A DNA stretch of 64,000 bases, taken from Isoetes taiwanensis (taxonomy: Eukaryota; Streptophyta; Lycopodiopsida; Isoetales; Isoetaceae). Positions 45,996 to 57,008 of the stretch are shown in pieces; the stretch's first letter is position 1; each line of letters starts with the position of its first letter. Position numbers and translations under genes: made by a program. The notes beneath the pieces are model-generated. The model ran no database searches. It saw only the letters and a list, made by a program, of their open reading frames with translations, and was not told where the DNA came from. The stretch covers positions 29,357,305 through 29,421,304 of the forward strand of contig JAJEKV010000004.1 in assembly GCA_021234155.1 (NCBI GenBank), written 5' to 3'.

Positions 45996-46149
45996 GGTTA
46001 AACTTAATCTCAATAATCAATAAGAAAAAACGACTAGTGTTAGAAGGCGACAGATAATAGATGTTGGATGCCCAAATAGTAGAATGATGAAAGCAGAAGA
46101 ATAGTGAATACCATAGAGTGGGTCTGCCTCTTATATTACTAAGCATTGG

Positions 46150-46510
46150 GATAAGTTTAGGGCATAAAAAAGGGCAGCGCTAAAATCTATTATATCTTAT
46201 TAAAACATTCCGATAAGCTTATAGGCGTAAAAAAGGCACATCTAAAATCTATTTTTAAGTTGTCATCTTATCAAAACATATATAACTCAGTTTATAATTG
46301 CTCTTCCTGAAGCCATAGCCGATGGCTCTCTTTCTTAAGCGGAAGAAGACTGCAGAGATGGAATGGAAGCTGCAAATGCCCATTTGCTGGTTGTAACAGC
46401 CTCGCAGGGGTGGTTAACCCCTTCATCGCTGCCGTTCTCTCTCTCGCACATCAGGGGTTTCGGTTTGGCATCAGGGGTCTCAGGTAAGATCTCCCTTTTC
46501 TTCTTAACAG
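46150..46510. other. intergenic; possible small upstream exon
   Basis: Promoter side of the SWEET gene. A plus-strand frame from 46,361 ends at a GTCTCAG/GTAAGA donor and could be a short leader exon to the ABCG exon, but its product is not recognised. Confidence 0.3.
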
Positions 46511-46641
46511 AGTTTACAGAGTTTGCATTAGTAACCACGAAGTATGCTTTAAGTAACTGGAAGATTTTCAGAGCATGCATCACTAAAGAACGGATTCTTA
46601 TGAAGCGCAACTACTTTATCTACACATTCAAAGCAACACAG
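46511..46641 (+). pseudogene. single exon of a PDR-type ABCG transporter
   Basis: Between an acceptor (TTCTTAACAG) and a donor (ACACAG/GTACAT) the exon encodes ALVTTKYALSNWKIFRACIT, then KERILMKRNYFIYTFKATQ. This is the segment before the first membrane domain of full-size ABCG/PDR transporters (family form: KYG.S..EL.KAC..RE.LLMKRNSFVYIFK..Q, where an exon border also falls). No nucleotide-binding domain or later membrane exons are found nearby. This is an isolated remnant, perhaps moved by a transposon. Confidence 0.75.
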
Positions 46642-48364
46642 GTACATGTTTTGAAGTAGATACACATGCACATGCACACGTAATTACATAAGCACAAGTC
46701 TGCATACGTCTTCTACCCTGTTCCACCATAGCCAAACATCTCCAAGGACGTAGGATTGACAGATATTTCTTGCTCTGGAAGCAACAAATCTCCCTTCTTG
46801 CTAGTATTTTTTTGTTGTGGGTCATGCAGAGTCGGCAGGTATTTCTTGCTTCTTGCCTTCATGTGTCATTGCACAACATACCTCTCTCTGACAAGAAGAC
46901 CTTAAGCAAGGGCCTAGCTCCCATGCTCTTTTAGATCTTATCCAGTATTTTCTGCCAAATAATGTCCAACTTGTATTTCCATTTAAAAACTTGCAGGGAT
47001 TTATTTTTCTTATGGCAAAGCTTTGATGTCTAAAGAAGATGAAGTAGCAGGCCTTCAAAGTATGCTCCAAAGTCTCAACTTATGCCATGAAGAAACAACT
47101 TACTCTCGGAAATAGAGTATACCCAAGTGATTCATTAGTGATTCAGAGCAAAAACAGAGCAAATTCTTGCAGCCAAAATAGTGGCTTTTGTAGTCCAAAA
47201 ACAGGGAATTTTCAGGGGACAATTTCAACAAGGTAAGGAAGGAGTCAGTAGGATTTTTTGCATGCTTGAGATGTTATCGTGACATCATTTTTGTATATCG
47301 TCTGGGAGGAATTTGCACTGCTAAGGTACTTCTTAATCAATTGATCAGCTATTGTCTCTAGAAATTTAGTATAACATAAAATTGGCCTTTGTTAGGTCTT
47401 TAAATATCTAGGCATTAATTTCAAGCTTTGTGGATTGATGTGGGCATACAACCCTTATCATATTTTTCCTTTTTCTATAAATAAGAAACTCACTAGTTAT
47501 TTCTGACCATTTATGTTTGTTGCAAGGGGCAGCACACGGACAGTCACGGTTTGATTGATTTTGCTGCACAACCAAGGGGCAGATATTGAAGACAAATTGG
47601 TGGAGGAATTATTCTTAAAATATTTCACACAATAGAAGTATATTGGTGATAGGTATGGACCTATTATGCCGTTACTTCCAGGAATACACTTCAATACAAA
47701 GTTGATATCAATTGGTAGCAAATTGAAATGCTCATTAGTATGGCTGCCCTCTATAGTACAGGAACACCGCTCTCTGTAAGCTACGACTATATGGGTTACA
47801 CGTTTGGAATCCTACTATAATTTTTAATTATAAGTCCTGCAAATGCTATCTTTATTTGCATGCAAGTGATCCATCGTGAATGTCCTTGCGTGAATCCCTG
47901 ATTTGAGTCCAGCATTTCTTTCTAGCAGTATGCATATTCAATATGTTTCGATTAGATTTTTGCTAGCATTCTTGATAATATTTTGGAACCTAATATGAAT
48001 AGCAAGATTGTAAAGATACGCATGATGTATAATAAATAAGGGATTGTGCTTTGATTACTATTGTAGCAAGAATAAAGGGCAAGGAGCAGCTTGCAAAGTA
48101 TTGGATATGTTGGCCTCCAATGACACTTCTCTCAAAGTAAGCATTATATAAGCCACAGATTGTGGAATTACAAAAGAGAATGCCAATGGTCAATTGATCT
48201 TCTCATGTTCATGGAAACATTTCATTGTCTGTAACTTTTGTTGTATATGTCTTGTTCTAACTTGAGGATGTTGAAGGCAAATTTTACTGGTCAATTTGTT
48301 CGTGTTGTATTGGTCAATTTGTTCCTGGGATAAAAGCTTCAATGGAGGGGTTGCAACACAGGCC
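46642..48364. other. no supported gene
   Basis: I searched for further ABCG exons and found none. A possible acceptor (ACTTGCAGGGATTTA, about 46,990) leads into a short frame without family motifs. The rest is AT-rich. Confidence 0.35.
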
Positions 48365-48456
48365 TCAATTCCATAAGACTAGTTTTATGCAACATTATAT
48401 TTTGCCTACTCAATTCCATAAGACTAGTTTTATGCAACATTATATTTTGCCTACTC
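48365..48456. repeat. 46-bp perfect tandem duplication
   Basis: CAATTCCATAAGACTAGTTT through TATTTTGCCTACT is repeated without a mismatch, so it is recent or error-free. Confidence 0.95.
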
Positions 48457-48539
48457 TGCTTTTCCACAAAACGCTTCCAATTGTCTCCTTTGCCTCTTCA
48501 CCCGTGCCCTTCCAAAGAGATCCAATAAACCTTTTTAAT

Positions 48540-49695
48540 TTTCTATCCTTAGCATAACTCTATGTTCAATGTACTCAAATAAATAGTTGTTCACACTTTG
48601 AAACCATAACTCTTTATCTTTATCTTTAGCTACATGCATCAAAACAGTATTTGCAGACTTAAACTTGGGTTACGGAGCCCCTCTACTGATTAGATCCTCT
48701 GTTGATTAGAACTTTTGTTGATGATTGTTCATGGCATCACTTCACAGAACTTTTGCTCATGATTGTTCCTGGCATCACTTCATAACACATAGGGGAAATA
48801 AATAAGAGAAATTTTCATGGTAGCATTGGCCGCAACGATAAGTGTTTGAATATGATGCGATATAGCCATGCATGTTTGAGCAAATGATTCTCACCTTGTT
48901 GCCAATTTTGGTGGTGTGTTTGTGAGCAATGTTTGGCTCCATTAATGCAAGGAAAGAAGCACCTCTATGGCTTTATTGAATGAAGGTGGCGTGTGCTTGA
49001 TGTAAATAAGGTATGATGTTGATTAGCATGTGGTCTGATAATACATGGAAGTAAAGATTTCCTACTATGTGCTAAGAAGTCAGTCAAGCGAGAATGCATT
49101 CTCTTTAATTATATATTGCGCACAACAATGTGATCATGCTGTCACTTAGAAATAAAGGACATTAAAAGTAGTTCAAGACTAAGATATCTAACAATGAAAA
49201 TAATATTGAATATGATAGCAAATATCTATGCCATATTGCCATTCCATTTCTTTGCAAATTCTAGTATACTATATTCCATAATATTCATTAGAATTTCAAA
49301 GTGAGAAGCGGCAAATTACATTCAACTATGCGAGCATTCCTATAGGTGATTATATTCTTATATCTGATACAATCTAGAATTATCAGCACGTCTTATACTA
49401 ACACAAACATAAATAGAAAGCAATGTGTATGAAGGAGTAATAAAATTTTTATGTCCAAGCATTAGGTGTATTTCCAGAATAGAAATACCCTTATAGAAAA
49501 TACTTTGTTACTATGTGCTTGATTTATATCAAACTGCTAGAAAGTAGCAAAGGTATCTATTTTAATAAAAATGTGAGTTGTAAAACGCAATCAAAGCCTT
49601 TTGCAAAAGTTAGTGTAACTTCCTAAATATGCGTTAAAAGAAGTGAAGTGAAGTGAAATGAAGTGCGAGACTATGTGTCTGTTGCCAATTACAGG
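48540..49695. other. no supported gene
   Basis: AT-rich with short local duplications (GAACTTTTG.T.ATGATTGTTC near 48,710-48,770). No frame of interest. Confidence 0.4.
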
Positions 49696-50085
49696 TTATT
49701 GAAGATGGAAGCCATACTCTTCTGAGTTGCCCTGCTTTTGAGATAGTCCGGAATCATTTTTTGACCTTAGCATTCCATTCCACGCTTCCACAACTTCTCA
49801 GAGCACCATCTGTGCATGACTTGGCATTATACATACTTGAGGTTCTAGATAAACATCTGCAATTACTGAGCCCTCAGTAGTCATTATCTCTGTTTTTCTA
49901 GTATCATCATTACTGCAAAGGTTTTTCCCTTGAAAACCTTTCGAGGCAGGGGTTTTTTAATCCTAGTAGTAATGATTGTACTACCCCATTTTATGGGTCC
50001 CATGACCTATTGGTCTCCGTGGACGTTTAAAAAACTATTCTATTCTATTCTATTCTATTCTATTCTATTCTATTCTATTCTATTC
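49696..50085 (+). mobile_element. 3' end of a LINE-like element with (TATTC)10 tail
   Basis: GTT at 49,696 opens VIEDGSHTLLSCPAFEIVRN and continues HDLALYILEVLDKHLQL to TAG (49,878). The form (H..L..CP..E..R then a leucine-rich end) is that of the last ORF2 codons of non-LTR elements. A fold-back motif follows, then ten perfect TATTC units at 50,036-50,085, which would be the 3' tail. Upstream ORF2 is missing, as in 5'-truncated LINE copies. Confidence 0.5.
49905..49977. repeat. short fold-back motif, copy 2
   Basis: ATCATTACTGC..AAGGTTTTTCCC pairs partly with GGGGTTTTTTAATCC..AGTAGTAATGAT. It matches the motif near the copia end at 39,411-39,472. Confidence 0.55.
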
Positions 50086-50238
50086 ATGATACATGATATG
50101 GAGTTTCCCTATCTACATATTGAATGGTGCTGCTAAAGAAAAACAAAAATAGGTGAAGCCACGACTTTTCGGGTTCTTAATTACTACGGTGGATCAAGAA
50201 TCAAAACTTACCATTTCGGAGACAGTTTGGCGATGTTC

Positions 50239-50283
50239 AAGCCCCCCACCCCCGCGCCCCCCCTTCCCCTTTCCCCCCGCCTC
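50239..50283 (-). other. C-tract cluster (G-quadruplex potential on minus strand)
   Basis: At least five runs of four to eight C separated by one to five bases (CCCCCCACCCCCGCGCCCC and onward). The complementary strand could form a G-quadruplex. No gene is near. Confidence 0.5.
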
Positions 50284-50941
50284 CAAAACACAGATAGAAG
50301 GAAGGCTTTAAAGTTTTAAAGGGCCTTTGAAGTAATGGTCCAAATTTTTTTTCTAATGGCGCTCTTTCGTTATGGATAATGTCTGAACATAGGCCACTAC
50401 ATGCGGCCCTTACTCCATGTAATGGTCTATAACTGAAGATTTTCCTACGTAATGTGTTGGGCATAGGCTATTTTGTATTTGCCAATATCAGCTTCGAAGA
50501 GCTTCGAAGGAGGAGACGACAGGCAGATTTTAAGGTTTCAAGGAGAAGAGAACATTACGTGAGTTAATTTTCACTTGTAATTGGTATTTGCCTCTGCCTA
50601 AACATTACAAAAGGGGGATGAGAAGGGTTAGGGGGCTAATACTTGGATGTCTCCGAGTTGGCAAAGGCTAATTCTTGTACCTAATTATGATATGCCCAAA
50701 CATCATGACTGGCAACATCTTGTAAATGGGACAATAAAGAAGAAAATATCTATTCCATTCTATACCGTTCTAATGTATCTCCCTCCCACTTTTGAGCCTC
50801 CTTTCATTGGGTAAATTAGCATGCATGCATTTTGTGGTGTTGCATTGGCAACGCCTAGTCTTAAGATAAACAACACAAAAGCGATGGGCTAACGGAAACA
50901 CATTATATGTATCACCATAGAAGCCAAAAGAGAAACGGGAA

Positions 50942-51021
50942 ATGGATTTGACTTTTCCTCAAGATAAAATTCAAGTAGGAAAAGGATTTGACTTTTCCTC
51001 AAGATAAAATTCAAGTAGGTA
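50942..51021. repeat. 40-bp tandem duplication
   Basis: GGATTTGACTTTTCCTCAAG and ATAAAATTCAAGTAGG occur twice in a row, about 190 bp upstream of the collagen-like ORF. Confidence 0.9.
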
Positions 51022-51208
51022 AGGCATTTCAATTGCATGTGCATATATATTTAGCTCCTTTTTGAGGAGGGCTACGGTGGGTGATGTGAAGAAGAATCAC
51101 GTAACTTTGATGGCTAAATGAATATAAAAAAACATCGTTCTTAAGTTCAAGCTCTAACTGCGAGCAAACTCTAAGTATTGTGAAAGTGAATTAGTATTAG
51201 ATTGCTCT

Positions 51209-51553
51209 ATGTCTCTTACAGAGAAGGCGATGTGGTTGTTTTTGCTAGTTTTCATCACTATGTGTTCTAATATATCATCCAAGACTCCACCTCAATATGC
51301 TCCAGGAGTGGACAACCTTAGCAGACAAGGTGGGCAAGGTGGAACAGGTGGGCTAGGAGCAGCTGGAGGCGCTGGTGGACAAGGTGGACCAGGTCTCCCA
51401 GGATCTCGTGGCCATCCTGGAAGTGCAGGTGGTGCTGGAGGCGCTGGAGGTCCTGGAGGCCCTGGATTATTAGGTTCTGATGGAAGGCTTATTATTCCTC
51501 CAGGCCCTCCAGGTTCCCCTGGAACACCGGGCCCTCCTGGTCTTGCAAATTAG
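51209..51553 (+). CDS. small secreted collagen-like (Gly-X-Y) protein, 114 aa
   Basis: A single-exon frame from ATG 51,209 to TAG. Residues 1-24 form a signal peptide (AMWLFLLVFITMCSNISS). A short linker with a Pro/Tyr stretch is followed by about 18 uninterrupted Gly-X-Y triplets (residues about 41-94: GGQGGTGGLGAAGGAGGQGG and onward). Then come the break IIPP and five more triplets (GPPGSPGTPGPPG) before the C-terminus. X and Y positions hold Gly, Ala, Pro, Leu, Ser and Gln, with several GxP triplets that could be hydroxylated. True collagen repeats are rare in plants; typical plant glycine-rich proteins are GGX-based without this strict register. Possible roles are a cell-wall or extracellular structural protein. 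An AATATAAAAAA box lies at about 51,120. Clean frame and signal peptide support a real gene; function is inference. Confidence 0.65.
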   Translation: MSLTEKAMWLFLLVFITMCSNISSKTPPQYAPGVDNLSRQGGQGGTGGLGAAGGAGGQGGPGLPGSRGHPGSAGGAGGAGGPGGPGLLGSDGRLIIPPGPPGSPGTPGPPGLAN

Positions 51554-52615
51554 TCCTAAAGATTAGACTATATGGCAAGCGCCTAGTTATGATGAATTTT
51601 AATCTAGGTTTATATAGACTAACTGATAAGGTCATTTGTCATACTTAATATGTGAAGCTTTATACATAATAATGTATTTGATGAATATCCTAAAATCAAA
51701 GATTATATAGATGAATTAGTTAGTTATATATTTAATGTATGCGTCTCCTCCTTCTTCTATCTTCTCTTAATTTTAAGGTAAAGTTCAAGTAGCAAAGAGA
51801 CCGCAAACTATAGGAGTTTACAAGTTTAAAGCAAGTTATAGATGTCAATGTAGATGAGCAATTAAATTACAATGGTGGTATTGCTATGATGTTATTGGCT
51901 TGCATTAACAATTTTTTTAAAGGGAGCGTGTATAATAATATGTGATTTGCTAACTTTTCAACAAGCATAATTTAAGTAACCCACAACTTTATATGACATA
52001 AACCTTCAAGAACTTTTGATTGTTGGCATGGATGTACTTAATTTATATACATTTTTGTGATCTTAGGCAGTTGCCATTCAATGACAATATTTGACATCTA
52101 TACACGTTCTCATGTTAATCTAGGGTTTGAGACAAAAAACCATGAAATCTTGTTCCTATGCAAGATTCCAAATCTCCTAGTATGTCTGATAGGTTCATTT
52201 GCATGTCAACGTTACCTTGCAAACAAAGAACTCTAACATGATCTTGCAAAAAAACACATGTATGTATGTTCACAAATTAAACTGATCTAATTGTGTCTAC
52301 AATTTATTTGTATCTATAAAGTAATATTTGTCAAAATTGAAGCAAAAAGTTTAAAATTCAGACTACTTATCATTATTATCATGTGATAAATTGTCGGATC
52401 ATGTTGAATCCTTGCGCAAATAGGACTACTATATCTAGTTTGCCAAGCTAGTGCAAATCCTTGCTTGATGACTGCATTAAACATTAGTGTAGCAATATTA
52501 GACCCTGACCATTGAGTATTTCTGCTACAAGCTTCATGGAATCTCTAGCTTTTCCATTTATTAATTTTTCCAAACCTCTGCACATCTTCTTCATGCAACC
52601 GACTGACATCATGTC
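51554..52615. other. no supported gene
   Basis: AT-rich downstream region of the collagen-like ORF. No repeat or frame is recognised. Confidence 0.4.
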
Positions 52616-52619
52616 TAGC

Positions 52620-53131
52620 CATCAATGTCCAACCTTATGCCCCGATCAAGTACTAGCAATGTTGTAGTGGAACTAGTTTTGCTTCTCTATAATCATTTAT
52701 CTACATTTTAGCAATCCTAATGCTTCTATTCAAATGTCTAGTCAAGATCAACTAGGGAAGCAATCTCTATAGTAGCAAAGATGTCTGTGTTACATCCCCG
52801 AAGGGATATAACGAATTTGTAGTTTATTCACTTTGACGACAACGTTTGGAAATACATGCAGGAAAAGCTCGATGGGGATGAACCTTGTTCTTGTAAACCC
52901 TCTTCTAGCAACCAAGAAATGTCATGTATAGTCATCAGTATCCAGCCTTATGTTCTGATCAAGTAATAGCAATTTTGTAGTGGAACTAGTTTTGCTTCTC
53001 TATAATCATTTATCTTCATTCTAGCAGTCCTAATGCTTCTATTCAAACGTCTATTCAAGATCAACTAGGGAAAGTAATCTCTACAGTAGCAAGGATGTCT
53101 GTGTTGCATCCTCATGGGGATATAATGAATT
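52620..53131. repeat. tandem duplication with about 313-bp period
   Basis: About 195 bp (GTAGTGGAACTAGTTTTGCT, CTCTATAATCATTTATCT, GATCAACTAGGGAA, GATGTCTGTGTT) is repeated, with a less similar 118 bp between the copies. Confidence 0.85.
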
Positions 53132-53283
53132 AGCACCGATATTATGGATCCCTATGCATCATTGCTATGCATACTATAGGAACTTCCATTTCCACAACAA
53201 CGTAGAGAGACCATTCATCTTCAGTTACCATGATGGTTTCCTCTACTTGTCCTAGCACTTGGGACTAGGTCCTCAGGACTTAT

Positions 53284-53532
53284 CTAGTGACATTTAAAGT
53301 AGCTATAGAACCCTTCAATCTTGCCAATTCTGTCCAGTCCCCTATGGTAGTTCATCCCCGTCATTCTATGGTGAGACAAGGCCATTAAAGCCACTTCCAT
53401 GTTAAAGAGATCCTTAAGCATCTTAATAGAGATGTCTTGGCCACCCAGAGCCACATCACAATGATGTCTCCATATAATCCAAAAGGCCACAATGACTAGA
53501 GAAGCAACAATGGGGCATGTGTCTGAAATCAA
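53284..53532 (-). pseudogene. possible LINE ORF2 C-terminal fragment
   Basis: The minus-strand frame VIVAFWIIWRHHCDVALGGQ resembles the Trp/Ile-rich tail that follows the zf-RVT domain of plant LINEs (compare SWLIWSVWGEG at 28,670). It is short and isolated, so this is tentative. Confidence 0.3.
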
Positions 53533-53610
53533 TATATTCCCTGTCTCTTATAAAAATGCTCTATTAAAAAATGATTCTTTGGATTTTTCTAAGGACAAGC
53601 ACAGAAACAT

Positions 53611-54645
53611 ATGTCAGGAAAAGGGACCGGAAAAAGATTTTATAGACCTTCATCCATCTCTGATCCCTCTGCCTATGACAATTTCTCCAAGAAAGCCTTT
53701 CTTATCCATTTTCCCAGGAAGTGTCTGTCTATCAGTGAAGTCAAGATGTGGGTTACTAAAGCTCAAAACATCCCTATCATGTCTATTCTCAAGATGGATA
53801 ATAGAACCTTCCAAATAGTCTGCAGGGACGAGATCTGTGTGGATCAAATTCTTAAAAGGAAGGTGTATCAAATTAATTATTAGCCCTTCTATATTATGAA
53901 GTGGAGCCCCAATTATGTTCCTAATAAGCCTGATCACATTTCCATTACCACTTGGGTCTCCTTCCCTAATCTCCCTCCTGTTTTCTGGACCAACTCTCAC
54001 CTCAAAGCCATATCAGAGGAATTAGAGGATACCATTGACATCAATATTCCTCAGACGAACTATCCTTCTATATGTATTTCTAAAGCTGTTAATTCTAACT
54101 GGAGAAGGGAGATTATGGTGAAGACTGGCCCTGATGACTTCTTGAGTCTCAAAATCAACTACTCTAAAATGCCAGTCTTATCTCCGGGGGAGGCCTCTGG
54201 GAAAGGGAAGGACATTCCTCAAAAGGAGCAGACCAAACAGACTTGGGTTCCAAAAACCCAGGAAAAAGGTGAGTCTAGTGCTAAAAAGGAGACTGAGTTG
54301 AACCAAGAGACAATGATTCCCAATCGAAACAGAGATTACACCAGCATGAATATGGATCAGAACCTTGTTTTAACTTTGAATAATGTGAATTTCTCTGTTA
54401 AAATTGACACAGGGAAGTTTATCTTGGTGTTCCCTGAGAATATATCCAAAAATTTTATGAAGGGCAGGATTTGGAAAACGAATCATATAACTGAAGAGGT
54501 CTTAAATGACAAAGAACAGGATTGGCAAATGGTTACCAGGAAAAAGGGAAGGGGCAAGAAGAAAATCTATCCGGGACCTAGTAGAATTAGTTCAAGAAAA
54601 AATACCATTCAGGCAGGAATGATATCAGGTAAGTATAAGTACTAA
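53611..54645 (+). pseudogene. LINE ORF1 (DUF4283-like), one in-frame stop
   Basis: One frame runs through with a single TAG at 53,881. The N-terminal part has FLIHFPRKCLSISEVKMWVT and LKMDNRTFQIVCRDE. After the stop come MKWSPNYVPNKPDHISITTW, VSFPNLPPVFW, IDINIPQTNYPSICISKAV, then a Lys-rich C-terminal half. The V-x-F..LP..FW and ID..T block is the DUF4283 RNA-binding region of plant LINE ORF1 proteins. The ORF ends at 54,645 in TAATG, which overlaps the next start. Confidence 0.8.
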
Positions 54646-55560
54646 TGGATAGATCCTTAAGCTGCATTAGCTGGAATCTCCAGGGGATCAATAGCATCAT
54701 CAAGAGGGAGCGGTTGAAGGTATGTATTCTCTCTCTTAACCCCGATATTCTATTTCTACAGGAACATAAGATTCATGACATTCAGCATGATACTATTATC
54801 AAAAAGACTCTTCCTAGTGGTTACAGTTTATGGTCCATTCCAGCTCAGGACTCTTCTGCAGGAATTGCCATTATTTGGAGGGATAATCTTAACCTGACGG
54901 ATCCCTACATGGTCAGCGACAGAGAGGGCAGGTGGCAGATTCTGAGTTGTAGCATGAAAAAAGTGAGATTAGCCCTTATCAATATCTACGCTTATAACAA
55001 TCCTGGGAACAGAATTAAGGTTTGGACAAAAGTCAAGAATAGCTTAGATAACATTGATTATGATGAATGTATCATGGGAGGTGATATGAACATGGTCACC
55101 AATGAATATATGAGAAATAAGAATTTCAAGCCTCTGCTGCCTCAAGAAAGAAATATCTGGAATAACCTTATTCAGTCCCATCACCTTGTGTTAGCTAGAA
55201 CTAAGCCTAATGATTTCAGCTGGACAGATAAGAGGGTGGACCCCATCTGGTGCTTACATGATAGATTCCATCTTTCAGAGAATCTATGGCATTATAGCAA
55301 CAGAGTGGAGAATATGAAAGGTTATACCCTTTCTGATCACTTCCCTCAGAAAATCATTATCTCGACCCAAGATCAGAGCAGGAAAAGAAAAACTTATTTT
55401 AAGTTGAACACAACTCTTCTTGACCACACTGACTTCATGATTAAGCTTCAAGAGGTGTTAGAGAGATACCCCAAACCTCTTGGCAGCTCTGGTTGGATGG
55501 ATTGGTGGGTTAGGGCTTCTAAGGCTATTAAGAATTGGGTGAAAGTATGCTGGTGGGTAG
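54645..55560 (+). pseudogene. LINE ORF2 endonuclease domain, 3'-truncated
   Basis: The ATG overlaps the ORF1 stop by one base, an arrangement typical of termination-reinitiation. About 305 residues form an APE-type endonuclease with all main residues: ISWNLQG (Asn), FLQEHKI (Glu), NIYAYN (Tyr), GGDMN (Asp, Asn), DRF and LSDHFP (Asp-His). The frame continues towards the linker before reverse transcriptase (SSGWMDWWVRASKAIKNWVK), then runs into unrelated sequence near 55,560. The RT, zf-RVT and poly(A) are missing. The frame itself is intact, so the copy is not very old. Confidence 0.88.
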
Positions 55561-55963
55561 CAAAAAAACGCGACCCCAGCACCCAGCACCAGCACCCTTC
55601 ATACTATTTTTTCCACCCTTCACCAATTGAAGTGTAACCTATGCTATGCCCGTCACTTCACATAGGGCGTACCCGTTTCAATCATAACCTTCTTACCGCC
55701 CATCGTAACTAATGACTGTGACCCGAAAGGGTAGCGAACTTTGAATTTGTAATTTCGAACCGTGCTCCCCACCTTTTGCTACTCCGGCCAAATAGCCCGC
55801 GGAGAAGAAGCTCGAGAATTTCCGGATTTACTCCAAGCTTAGTATTCCAAAACTCAAACGCCAAAAACTATGGTGAAGAAGGTTGTTAATCCGCCGGCTC
55901 AGCCAGCAATTCCAATGGATGCCATGCGCAGGGTAAGCAAAATGCAAATCCAATTTTGATGGC
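55561..55963. other. no supported gene
   Basis: Junction sequence with repeated CCAGCACCC words. A plus-strand MVKKVVNPPAQPAIPMDAMR frame (55,870-55,932) ends at a GTAAGC donor and an acceptor lies at about 56,004. What follows is antisense to the transposase-family exon, so I do not call a gene. Confidence 0.35.
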
Positions 55964-57008
55964 TTATGGTGCCCTGTTAATTTGTTTTTCTTGATTTCTT
56001 TCAGCCCAGAAAGAACGTGCCCCTAAGACCCGACCTTGATTCCCTTTTCTTGATTTCTTACTTTTGTTTCCCTTCTTCTCAACTTGTGCTGCAGCTTCAG
56101 GCTGTGTCCCACCAGCTACCTTGGATTTCTTACTTTTGTTTCCCTTCTTGGTGGCATTGGCTCTTTTCTTTCTGCTGCCACCTGGCACCTCCTTGGTAAC
56201 GCAGTCTGCAACTCCACCAGCCTCTTCTGTCTCCACTGGAATCTGTAACAAGGTCTGTAGCATAAAACAGAAGATTAGCGCAAGTTGAAAGCACAAAAGC
56301 AGTTTTCAGCGGATGACAGCACATATCAGCATGTTGCAGCATGCAATAAAGAGAGTATTACCTTTTCAAACGTCTTCCATTCAAGCAAGAACTCATGATT
56401 CTCTCTCTCTCTTGGACATATAGGAAGAGTTTTTATGCCACACCGACATATGCGCATCAAGCAGTCATGTTTATGCCATTCTTCACCCTCGCTCTTGTTG
56501 CAAACCACAGCCCTCCAGAGCTCGCTGGTTGAGTCATACATATATTGGCTGGCCAGACACGTCTCACCAGGTCCACAGACCTCGCAGGTGCACTTGCACT
56601 CTTCACCATGAAATCCAGTTTTCGCTGACCTTAATGCATTCAGGGCTACCCTGGCATACTCCAACTTCATATGGTATATGCAACAACAGGTTTCCCTTTC
56701 TGATACTTTCTTTACATAAATAGGCTTCAACTTCTCGAAAGCCTTTAAGCAAACAGGGTGTTCAGGATGTGCCTTTTTGTATTGTTGAAATAGCTCCAGC
56801 TGAATGGTGGCCGTTGGTTAGAAATATTTATGCAACAATAGCAAAGAAAAATTTGTATGGAAACTTATACCTGTGTGACCTTCATAAGGTGCAAGGGATA
56901 AGAAATTCGGAAGCCTGACTCTCCAACAGTGTTCACAACATCTTTCTTGCAAGGAGAGACTCTGCTATTTTGTTTCCAGAATTCTGTTATGCTTTGCTTG
57001 CAAGCAGG
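55964..57008 (-). pseudogene. second copy of the animal-type transposase family, 5' half only
   Basis: Three exons read in phase without a stop: 57,008-56,871 (EFWKQNSRVSPCKKDVVNT), 56,799-56,362 (LELFQQYKKAHPE, FEKLKPIYVKKV, CCCIYHMKLEYARVALNAL, C.C..CG, CGIKTLPICPRE, LEWKTFEK) and 56,254-55,964. Exons 1 and 2 align block by block with the copy at 10,810-14,297. Exon 3 does not continue into the DFAENY catalytic core. It encodes a Lys-rich tail with two KKGNKSKKS repeats and then stops. The N-terminus is cut at 57,008 by the LTR of Ty3 copy 2. The product would keep the Cys-rich domain but lack the catalytic part. Confidence 0.65.

Noticed and set aside
55870-56200. Plus-strand spliced gene starting MVKKVVNPPAQP
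   Set aside because: The second exon would be antisense to the in-phase minus-strand exon of the transposase-family copy and quickly becomes low-complexity.
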